From positions 1 through 8,062 of the forward strand of contig JAILDS010000284.1 in NCBI GenBank assembly GCA_024689165.1: a stretch of 8,062 bases of DNA, written 5' to 3'. Both the position numbers and the translations under genes were made by a program. Every line of letters starts with the position of its first letter. Within the stretch, counting starts at the first letter, position 1. Source of the DNA: Clostridia bacterium. GTDB taxonomy: Bacteria; Bacillota; Clostridia; Oscillospirales; Acutalibacteraceae. Below the pieces are notes generated by a model. That model was not told the DNA's origin. It ran no database searches and was given only the letters and a program-made list of their open reading frames with translations. Of the stretch, positions 1-5,452 are shown one piece after another.

Positions 1-2
1 CG

Positions 3-458
3 CCTCAGAACGGTGCTGCCGGCGCTCAGCGGCCGGAGAACTCCGTTACGGGCGATACGAACTCTTCGACGACCGATTTCGGCGCGGGTTCTCATGAAAA
101 CACGGGCGCGGTCACGTACGCCTTCGGACCCGTGGCAAGGCCTGGTCTGAGGCTTCTCGGCGGCGCCATGAAGGGCGCGGTCGCTTATCTGCCGGCGGAC
201 GGCGAGGTCATCGTCAGCTCGTCGGGCACGACGAACCCGATGTTCCTTAATATCGAGGGCTACCCCGGCATAGGCAGTCTGCACTGCCGAATCGGCTACA
301 ACGCATCCGCGGGCTGTTATGAGGTCGTGGCTCTCGGCGACTCCGCCGTGTTCTCGAGCGACGGGCAACGCCTGCCGAACGAGACGAGCTTGCCCTTCGC
401 TCCGGGCTCGGGGCTGTTCATCGGCTCTCCCGAATGCCCCGTGGAGCTGCTCAGATAG
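3..458 (+). CDS. FHA-like domain protein, C-terminal part (5' truncated by window edge)
   Basis: The frame is open to the left edge, so the start lies outside the window; a GTG at 132 is internal and has no ribosome site. The visible part begins with about 40 residues rich in Asn, Ser, Thr and Gly, probably a linker, followed by a beta-rich FHA-like domain. It aligns by eye with the C-terminal FHA domain of the protein at 2753-3757: the Tyr-Asn before the central strand, QRL, and the closing G-S-x-x-C-x-V-x-L match. The FHA signature is degenerate. The paralogue has Ser-Arg-Glu-His and Asn-Gly-Thr; here the first is Ser-Leu-His (276-284) and the second is absent, reading Gly-Asp-Ser-Ala. FHA domains bind phosphothreonine through these residues, so binding is probably lost and the domain may be structural. 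The dockerin gene at 488 follows after 29 bp, which suggests co-transcription. The N-terminal architecture is unknown. Confidence 0.8.
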   Translation, partial: PQNGAAGAQRPENSVTGDTNSSTTDFGAGSHENTGAVTYAFGPVARPGLRLLGGAMKGAVAYLPADGEVIVSSSGTTNPMFLNIEGYPGIGSLHCRIGYNASAGCYEVVALGDSAVFSSDGQRLPNETSLPFAPGSGLFIGSPECPVELLR

Positions 459-487
459 TCTTAAAGAAGATCGCCGGAGGTATCGTA

Positions 488-1444
488 ATGAAACCCCTCA
501 ATCGTTTTGTGAGCCTTGTTCTGTGCGCTGCAATGCTGTCCGTCTTCGCCGCGCGGCATTCGGCCGCCGCCCCGGCAGTCAACTTCGATCTGGACGCAGA
601 CGGAGAAATAACCACCGCAGACGCGCGTATCGTGCTCCGCATCTCCCTTGCCCTTGAAAAAGAGAGCGACTTTCCTCCCTGCGACATGGACGGGAGCGGC
701 GACATAACGACTGCGGATGCGCGGATCGTTCTGCGGGTTTCCCTGGGGATCGAAAAAAGCGAGGATTATTCCGGGGGCGTGATCTATAACGATGCTGTCA
801 GAACCGTCGCGTCGCAGTTCGGAAAGGTCAGGGAGGCTTTCGACTATATAGACGGAACGACGCAGTATGCCGAGGTCTGGTTCCAGGACGTAGACTGCGA
901 CGGCAACCTTGAGCTTATCGCCGGACCCCTTGAGTCGATCGGCGCCAGAGCTACCTATGAATGGGCTGTTTTTACGGTCAACGGCGGACAGCTCACGTAC
1001 CGCGGCATTTTCACGCAGGGACAGCACGAAGTCGAGCTTACTACGGTAGGCGATCCCGGCACAGGGGAGTTTATGACTCTGACAGAGGGCTGTTTCGGTA
1101 CCGGTGCTTACACTTCGTATTATTGGTTGAGAGTCAATAATTACGGCAACGCATACACGCTGTTTTCGGCGATCTATGATGGCCCGACCAGAAGCGTTGA
1201 ATACATATTCAACGGCGATCACGTTACCAGAAGCTCGTTCTACAAAACAGCAGAAGAATACGGAAGATCGTTCGTCGAGTATTTGACCTCTGTATACAAG
1301 ATCCCCTATGACGGGCTTCTGGCAAAAAGCTCCGACCAAAGGCTTCCGCTGTTGAGAGAGTCATATAACGCCTGGTCTTTTACAAGGACCGACAGGCACC
1401 TCGACTTTACCGAAGTCGCCTCCCGTGCCGAAGCGGTTTTTTAA
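488..1444 (+). CDS. Secreted protein with N-terminal dockerin, unrecognised C-terminal domain
   Basis: 318 residues. The start is the ATG at 488, which has GGAGG at 476-480 seven bases upstream; the longer in-frame ORF from 434 overlaps the previous gene and lacks a site. A Sec signal peptide (Lys-2, Arg-6, hydrophobic 7-22) likely ends at Ala-Ala-Ala28. Two dockerin-type calcium loops follow at once: D34-x-D36-x-D38-G-x-I-x3-D45 and D66-x-D68-x-S70-G-x-I-x3-D77, each with the same helix reading A-D-A-R-I-V-L-R. Dockerins bind cohesins in cellulosome-like assemblies, or act as calcium-binding modules. The rest (about 95-318) has one FG-GAP-like stretch, D134-V-D-C-D-G-N-L-E-L143, common in clostridial secreted proteins, and otherwise no fold I recognise. 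No catalytic motif is visible, so it is not assigned as an enzyme. It lies 29 bp after the FHA-like gene, probably in one transcript, and a hairpin follows it. Confidence 0.9.
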   Translation: MKPLNRFVSLVLCAAMLSVFAARHSAAAPAVNFDLDADGEITTADARIVLRISLALEKESDFPPCDMDGSGDITTADARIVLRVSLGIEKSEDYSGGVIYNDAVRTVASQFGKVREAFDYIDGTTQYAEVWFQDVDCDGNLELIAGPLESIGARATYEWAVFTVNGGQLTYRGIFTQGQHEVELTTVGDPGTGEFMTLTEGCFGTGAYTSYYWLRVNNYGNAYTLFSAIYDGPTRSVEYIFNGDHVTRSSFYKTAEEYGRSFVEYLTSVYKIPYDGLLAKSSDQRLPLLRESYNAWSFTRTDRHLDFTEVASRAEAVF

Positions 1445-1455
1445 ATAACAAACCT

Positions 1456-1484
1456 GCGGCGCACGGATCAAAAGCCTGCGCCGC
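1456..1484 (+). terminator. Hairpin after the first dockerin gene, possible terminator
   Basis: A perfect 8-bp stem, GCGGCGCA (1456-1463) with TGCGCCGC (1477-1484), encloses a 13-base loop and starts 11 bases after the stop codon. The downstream bases are A/T-rich but have no run of T, so it is a weak or Rho-assisted terminator, or an mRNA 3'-end stabiliser. Confidence 0.5.
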
Positions 1485-1546
1485 TGATCATATTTATCTG
1501 TCTGTAACATGACTTCCGATCGCTCAATTCCGTTTATTGCCGCTTG

Positions 1547-1560
1547 TTGGCTTCGGCCAA
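1547..1560 (+). promoter_or_regulatory. cUUCGg tetraloop hairpin in the leader of the second dockerin gene
   Basis: TTGGC (1547-1551), loop TTCG and GCCAA (1556-1560) form a 5-bp stem closed by the C(UUCG)G tetraloop, which is exceptionally stable in RNA. It ends 14 bases before the G-rich ribosome site at 1575-1579. A role in mRNA stability or in keeping the ribosome site open is inference. I see no convincing promoter in 1485-1546. Confidence 0.4.
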
Positions 1561-1585
1561 AATAAATCGAACCGGGGGAATCATA

Positions 1586-2491
1586 ATGATGACAAACAAC
1601 ACACGCCGTTTTCTGTCCGTAGTGTTGGCTGGCTGTCTCTGTTTATGCTGTCTGCCTGCGGCAAGTGGGGCAGGCTCCGGCGATACGACGCGTGACGTCG
1701 CCGCCTTCGGTGACGTTGACGGCGACGGCAGTGTTACCGCGCAGGACGCGAGATATACGCTCAGGTTTGCGATCAGTCTGGACGTCTGTACCGCATCGCA
1801 AAAAAATGCCGCCGATGCGGACGGCGACGGCGAGATCACCGCGCAGGACGCGAGAACAATATTGAGAAAAGCGATCGGTCTCCCCGAAGCATCCGCCGTT
1901 GAATATCTTTCCGCACAAGACACGGATTTTCGTGCATTTGAATCGATGCTGTGCAAACTGAAGTCGCTTCCGGAATCATACGACTGCCGATACTCGAGCG
2001 AAGAAGACGTCTTTTATATGCTGTTTGACTATTCCGGAGAAATCACGGAATTGTACGGCGAAGAAGCGGTCCTCACGCGTCTGGATGACGTTCGTGATCC
2101 CCTGAACCGTTTTGACGTTTATTGGGCCGATCGGTCTATAGGCAAAAAGTATTATATGTATTACACATATTCTGCCGAAAAAGTCAAAAAACTTGCAGCA
2201 GACTATCTGGGATATGAAAACGACTTCAGCTACATGGCCCGTGACGAGGATTATCTATATGAAGGCAAATACTATTTTGGTTTTCCCAGTATGCTCGGTG
2301 GATTGGCTCCTTACCCGTCAATCGCAAGTGTAACAGCAGCAAACAAACTGAGCGACGGGAGATACCGTTTGACCTGTTCCGTTTTTTTACAGGATGACTA
2401 CAGCGATGAAAGCGGTTTTGTATCTTATAACTTTACCGCCGGTCTGCATAATATCGACGGAAAAAGAACATGGACCATATACGCATTTTAA
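1586..2491 (+). CDS. Exported protein with N-terminal dockerin, possible lipoprotein
   Basis: 301 residues. The ATG at 1586 (or the next codon, 1589) is chosen because GGGGA lies at 1575-1579; the upstream in-frame TTG at 1544 has no site and falls in a hairpin. The N-terminus has two Arg (7-8) and a hydrophobic run containing Leu-Ala-Gly-Cys17, a good lipobox, so the protein may be lipid-anchored. The alternative is Sec cleavage near Ala29. Two dockerin loops follow: D43-x-D45-x-D47-G-x-V-x3-D54 and D77-x-D79-x-D81-G-x-I-x3-D88, each followed by A-Q-D-A-R. Residues about 105-301 are rich in Tyr and acidic residues and match no family I can name. The architecture is the same as the preceding gene, but the C-terminal domain is not obviously related. 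Codon use is more A/T-rich than in the genes from 2753 onward, which could mean separate acquisition or lower expression. Confidence 0.88.
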   Translation: MMTNNTRRFLSVVLAGCLCLCCLPAASGAGSGDTTRDVAAFGDVDGDGSVTAQDARYTLRFAISLDVCTASQKNAADADGDGEITAQDARTILRKAIGLPEASAVEYLSAQDTDFRAFESMLCKLKSLPESYDCRYSSEEDVFYMLFDYSGEITELYGEEAVLTRLDDVRDPLNRFDVYWADRSIGKKYYMYYTYSAEKVKKLAADYLGYENDFSYMARDEDYLYEGKYYFGFPSMLGGLAPYPSIASVTAANKLSDGRYRLTCSVFLQDDYSDESGFVSYNFTAGLHNIDGKRTWTIYAF

Positions 2492-2620
2492 GGAACTCAA
2501 AGATATCATAAAAACGGAATTGCCGGATCAAAACCGCAGATGGATCCACAAATGCGGCTAACGTCCCGCTCGGTTCAAAAACGAAGCGATCCTGCACATA
2601 CAATTCCGGTTCTCAGACCG

Positions 2621-2650
2621 CCCGAATGCCCCGTCGAGCTGCTCAGACAG
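2621..2650 (+). repeat. 30-bp near-copy of the 3' end of the first FHA-like gene
   Basis: These 30 bases match 429-458, the last nine sense codons and stop of the FHA-like gene, at 28 of 30 positions. The two differences change Val-GTG to GTC and the TAG stop to CAG. Read in frame it still gives P-E-C-P-V-E-L-L-R. Similarity stops sharply on the right and is weak on the left. The two copies are direct repeats bracketing both dockerin genes. It is either the relic of a lost FHA paralogue or the footprint of an insertion or recombination. The rest of 2492-2690 holds no gene I can support. Confidence 0.75.
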
Positions 2651-2690
2651 CTTTTTATGCGGCCGTGGCGTTCGTTACCCTGTTTTTCTC

Positions 2691-2719
2691 TTGCATTTCC
2701 GCGCGCGGTATGTTATGAT
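2691..2719 (+). promoter_or_regulatory. Sigma-A-type promoter for the DUF5684/FHA gene
   Basis: TTGCAT (2691-2696), a 17-base spacer and TATGAT (2714-2719) precede the gene. The -10 is extended: TG stands one base before it at 2711-2712. The -35 is weak (3 of 6). Transcription would start about 25 bases before the ATG at 2753. Confidence 0.6.
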
Positions 2720-2752
2720 ACCGTTACTTAAATAAACAAGGAGTGTTTTGAC

Positions 2753-3757
2753 ATGTACGGCAGTTACAGTGTTTCGGATTCCGACATCGGCGGCGCGCTC
2801 GCCGGGCTCGGGATCGGCGTGTGGATCGTTGGCTCGCTGATAGGTCTTGCCGTGGGTATAGTTATACTCATCGCCTATTTCAAGATCTTCAAAAAGGCGG
2901 GCGTCGAGTCCTGGCACGCGATAATCCCTTTCCTCAACGGCTACGATCTGTATGATTTCGTTCTGGGCAACGGCGCGCTTTTCTTCATCAACCTCATCCC
3001 CGGCGCGGCGGCCGTCATGAACATCATCTGGTCCATCAAGGCGGCGAAGACCTTCGGCAAGGACGGCGGCTTCGCGGCGGGCCTGATCTTCCTTCCCTAC
3101 ATATTCCTTCCGATCCTCGGCTTCGGCTCCGCGACCTACTGCGGCCCGGACGGCGTGCCCGACGAGCGTCACCCCGCCAGGGATATCGACGGCAACCCGA
3201 TCGGCGCTCAGGGCTTCGGCTATGAAGCTCCCCAGCAGAATTACGCTCCGCAGCAGCCCTATGCCGCTCCGCAGCAGGCTTACGCCGCCCCGCAGCAGCA
3301 GCCCTACGGCGCTCCCCAGCAGCCGGCTTACGCCGCCCCGCAGCAGCCTTACGTCGCTCCGGCTCCGATCCCGACTCCCGCTCCCGCTCCGGCGTACGAC
3401 GCCTCCGCTGACGAGACCGTCGTTGCAGCCGCGCCTGCCGTTTTCCACGGCCTTGAGGTCATCAACGGCGTCATGGGCGGATGCATGGTCGAGATGCAGC
3501 CCGACAAGGTCTATCTTGTCGGCAAGGAGCTCCCGTCCGTCAACGTGCCCCTTGACAGGAGCTACGTTTCCGTCAGCAGGGAGCACATGCAGGTCGTCTA
3601 CAACTCCGCGCAGGACAAGTACTTCGTCACCGATATGTCCTCCAACGGCACTTATATGTACGTGACGCAGAGGCTCGCCAAGGGCGCCGCCACCCCCGTA
3701 CTGCCCGGCACCGAGCTCGCTCTCGGCTCTCAGGACTGCAGAGTCAAGCTTATCTGA
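2753..3757 (+). CDS. DUF5684-like membrane protein with Pro/Gln linker and C-terminal FHA domain
   Basis: 334 residues; ATG with AAGGAG at 2738-2743, nine bases upstream. Domains in order: a hydrophobic segment 12-45 followed by K-I-F-K-K-A-G and W54-H-A-I-I-P-F, the hallmark of DUF5684-type small membrane proteins; further membrane segments near 74-94 and 107-125; a linker about 157-215 made of repeated Y-A-A-P-Q-Q units and then Pro/Ala; an FHA domain about 235-334. The FHA domain keeps Ser275-Arg276-Glu-His278 and Asn298-Gly-Thr300, the residues that bind phosphothreonine, though the usual Gly-Arg of the first loop is Gly-Lys. I infer a membrane-tethered cytosolic reader of Ser/Thr-kinase phosphorylation; no kinase lies in the window. 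It is a separate unit with its own promoter and terminator, directly upstream of the SPFH gene. The FHA end resembles that of the gene at 3-458, so the two are probably paralogues. Confidence 0.9.
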   Translation: MYGSYSVSDSDIGGALAGLGIGVWIVGSLIGLAVGIVILIAYFKIFKKAGVESWHAIIPFLNGYDLYDFVLGNGALFFINLIPGAAAVMNIIWSIKAAKTFGKDGGFAAGLIFLPYIFLPILGFGSATYCGPDGVPDERHPARDIDGNPIGAQGFGYEAPQQNYAPQQPYAAPQQAYAAPQQQPYGAPQQPAYAAPQQPYVAPAPIPTPAPAPAYDASADETVVAAAPAVFHGLEVINGVMGGCMVEMQPDKVYLVGKELPSVNVPLDRSYVSVSREHMQVVYNSAQDKYFVTDMSSNGTYMYVTQRLAKGAATPVLPGTELALGSQDCRVKLI

Positions 3758-3772
3758 TCGCAGCGCTTTTTC

Positions 3773-3798
3773 GCGCCCGCTCCGGCGGGCGCTTTTTT
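3773..3798 (+). terminator. Intrinsic terminator after the DUF5684/FHA gene
   Basis: GCGCCCGC (3773-3780), loop TCCG and GCGGGCGC (3785-3792) form a perfect 8-bp GC stem followed by six T (3793-3798). It starts 16 bases after the stop codon and separates this gene from the SPFH operon. Confidence 0.93.
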
Positions 3799-3814
3799 CG
3801 TCCCCGAAAAGCTC

Positions 3815-3843
3815 TTTACAAACGGGAATAAATCGTGTAAAAT
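3815..3843 (+). promoter_or_regulatory. Sigma-A-type promoter of the SPFH gene
   Basis: TTTACA (3815-3820), a spacer of exactly 17 bases and TAAAAT (3838-3843) are both 5 of 6 to consensus. It follows the terminator directly and leaves a leader of about 33 bases before the ATG at 3883. In Bacillus the equivalent operon is driven by sigma-W; I see no sigma-W-type AAC/CGTA pair here. Confidence 0.8.
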
Positions 3844-3882
3844 AGAACCGCAATAACGAAAAACGGAAAAGGAGATACAGCT

Positions 3883-5232
3883 ATGGGACTTATCAAAGCA
3901 GGTATAGGAGCTTTAGGCTCTACTCTCGCCGACCAGTGGAAGGAATTTTTCTACTGTGAGGCAATGCCCGCCGACGTGCTCATGACGAAGGGCGAGAAGC
4001 GCACTTCGGCGCGTTCGTCGAACACGAAGGGCAGCGACAACATCATCAGCAACGGCTCCGGCATCGCCGTCGCGGACGGCCAGGCGATGATCATCGTCGA
4101 GCAGGGCGAGATCGTCGAGTTCTGCGCCGAGCCCGGCCAGTTCACTTACGACACTTCCTCCGAGCCGTCGATCTTCACCGGCAAGCTCGGCGACTCCATC
4201 AAGGAGACCTTCAAGACCCTCGGCAAGCGTTTCACCTACGGCGGCGACACCGGCAAGGATCAGCGCGTCTATTACTTCAACACCAAGGAGCTTACCGACA
4301 ACAAGTTCGGCACCGCCAACCCCATCCCCTTCGCCGTCGTCGACCAGAAGAACGACATCGACATTGAGGTCGGGCTTCGCTGCTCCGGCGTTTATTCCTA
4401 CCGCATCTCCGACCCTCTCATTTTCTACAAGAGGGTCTGCGGCAACGTGACCTCCACCTTCACGAGGAACGAGATCGACTCCCAGCTCAAGACGGAGTTC
4501 GTTTCCGCTCTCCAGCCCGCCATGGGCAAGCTCAGCGCTCTCGGCCTTCGCCCGAGCCACATCACCACCCACATCCCGGAGCTTGAGCAGGGGCTCAACG
4601 AGGCGCTCGACTACAAGTGGGGCGAACTGCGCGGCCTGGAGCTCGTCTCCGTCGCCATCGGCTCCGTGACCCTCACCGAAGAGGATCAGCAGCTTATCAA
4701 GGACATCCAGTCCGCATCCTCTTACATGAACCCGCTGCGCGCCGCCGGCAGGATGACCGCCGCCAAGGCCAACGCCATGCAGGACGCCGCGAACAACCCC
4801 TCCGGCGCCGCCATTGGCTTCATGGGAATGAACATGGCGCAGGGCGCGGACAACTCCGCCGCCTCTCTGTTCGCCATGGGCGCCCAGCAGGGCTACACCG
4901 CTCCGAGCTATCAGCAGGGCTATCCGCAGCAGGGTTACCCGCAGCAGGGGATGTCCCAGCAGGGCTACCCGCAGCAGGGCTTCGCTCCTCAGGGCTATCC
5001 GCAGCAGGGGATGCCCCAGCAGGGATTTGCTCCTCAGGGCTACCCGCAGCAGGGGATGCCTCAGCAGGGCTTCGCTCCTCAGGGCTATCCGCAGCAGGGT
5101 TATCCGCAGCAGGGAATGCCTCAGCAGAACGCTCAGCAGCCCGCCGCCGTTCCCGGCGCATGGGTCTGCCCCCAGTGCGGTTCACAGAATACAGGCAACT
5201 TCTGCGCCAACTGCGGAACCAAAAAGGCGTAA
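3883..5232 (+). CDS. ydjI: SPFH-domain protein, YdjI type, with YPQQG repeats and C-terminal zinc ribbon
   Basis: 449 residues; ATG with AAAAGGAG at 3867-3874, eight bases upstream. The N-terminus, including W19-K-E-F-F and the M-T-K-G-E-K-R stretch, fits the SPFH 'virion core protein-like' family (COG4260), whose Bacillus member YdjI bridges the YdjG/YdjH membrane proteins and PspA. The SPFH core spans about 65-285. No membrane helix is visible, so the protein is probably cytosolic and recruited to the membrane. Residues 335-419 are a low-complexity tract of Y-P-Q-Q-G and F-A-P-Q-G units. The tail is a zinc ribbon: C429-x2-C432-x8-C441-x2-C444. As I recall, the B. subtilis protein is about 320 residues, so the long repeat tract is the main difference. 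First gene of the SPFH, zinc-ribbon, TPM trio; a 220-bp repeat-filled gap separates it from the second. The symbol is given by family and context; strict orthology is not proven. Confidence 0.92.
   Translation: MGLIKAGIGALGSTLADQWKEFFYCEAMPADVLMTKGEKRTSARSSNTKGSDNIISNGSGIAVADGQAMIIVEQGEIVEFCAEPGQFTYDTSSEPSIFTGKLGDSIKETFKTLGKRFTYGGDTGKDQRVYYFNTKELTDNKFGTANPIPFAVVDQKNDIDIEVGLRCSGVYSYRISDPLIFYKRVCGNVTSTFTRNEIDSQLKTEFVSALQPAMGKLSALGLRPSHITTHIPELEQGLNEALDYKWGELRGLELVSVAIGSVTLTEEDQQLIKDIQSASSYMNPLRAAGRMTAAKANAMQDAANNPSGAAIGFMGMNMAQGADNSAASLFAMGAQQGYTAPSYQQGYPQQGYPQQGMSQQGYPQQGFAPQGYPQQGMPQQGFAPQGYPQQGMPQQGFAPQGYPQQGYPQQGMPQQNAQQPAAVPGAWVCPQCGSQNTGNFCANCGTKKA
4978..5127 (+). repeat. 45-bp tandem repeats inside the SPFH gene
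   Basis: Two full 45-bp units (4978-5022 and 5023-5067) each encode G-F-A-P-Q-G-Y-P-Q-Q-G-M-P-Q-Q. A third (5068-5127) is expanded by one extra G-Y-P-Q-Q. The units are nearly identical at DNA level with a few silent changes, so copy number may vary by slippage. Shorter Y-P-Q-Q-G units precede them from about 4885. Confidence 0.9.
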
Positions 5233-5240
5233 GCAGGCTG

Positions 5241-5422
5241 TAGGGAATAGGCAATAGGGAATAGGCAGTAGGGATGTACGGTAGCGCGGCACCTCAGTGC
5301 CGCTCCGACGCGCAGAGTTAGGTAGTAGGCAATAGGGAATAGGAAAAGGTAATTAATTCTTAATTCTGAATTCTTAATTCCTAACTCCTCATTCCTAATT
5401 CCTAATTCCTAATTTCTGATCC
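5241..5422 (+). repeat. Inverted heptanucleotide repeat block
   Basis: Fills most of the 220-bp gap between the SPFH and zinc-ribbon genes. Five perfect-period units of the TAGGGAA/TAGGCAA type run 5241-5275. A GC-rich hairpin segment interrupts (about 5276-5318), then four more units run 5319-5346. From 5353 to 5422 ten units of the TTAATTC/CTAATTC type follow. On the opposite strand these read TAGGAAT, so the whole is one heptad family (TAGGNAN) that switches orientation near 5350, and its outer ends (GTAGGGA 5240-5246, TCCCTAC 5420-5426) are exact inverse complements. No ORF or spacer structure is present. A related block lies at 7671-7926. Confidence 0.88.
5286..5303. other. Perfect GC hairpin within the heptad block
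   Basis: GCGGCAC (5286-5292), loop CTCA and GTGCCGC (5297-5303) form a 7-bp perfect stem. It lies in a segment of about 43 bp that interrupts the heptads. No T run follows, so it is not a classical terminator, although it could attenuate read-through from the SPFH gene. Confidence 0.6.
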
Positions 5423-5452
5423 CTACCCCGACTCCAATCACAGGAGGTAACA

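Noticed and set aside
461..1339. 292-residue - strand frame over the first dockerin gene
   Set aside because: It is fully antisense to a gene with signal peptide, dockerin loops and ribosome site, and shows no domain of its own.
2540..2731. 63-codon + strand frame between the second dockerin gene and the DUF5684/FHA gene
   Set aside because: There is no ribosome site before its ATG. It only reads through the 30-bp FHA-end copy and the promoter, so it is a relic plus chance frame.
2675..3853. 392-residue open frame on the - strand over the DUF5684/FHA gene
   Set aside because: It is antisense to a gene with clear domains, promoter and terminator. Its translation is rich in Arg, Gly, Val and Asp without motifs, as expected from a high-GC shadow, and no ribosome site was found.
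3883..5232. SPFH gene considered as phage-derived because of the 'virion core protein' family name
   Set aside because: The name comes from distant poxvirus similarity. The context is a bacterial membrane-stress trio, with no phage genes in the window.
5241..5422. Heptad array considered as a CRISPR or as an iteron origin
   Set aside because: Units are 7 bp with no unique spacers and no cas gene nearby, and no replication initiator or DnaA-box cluster was seen.
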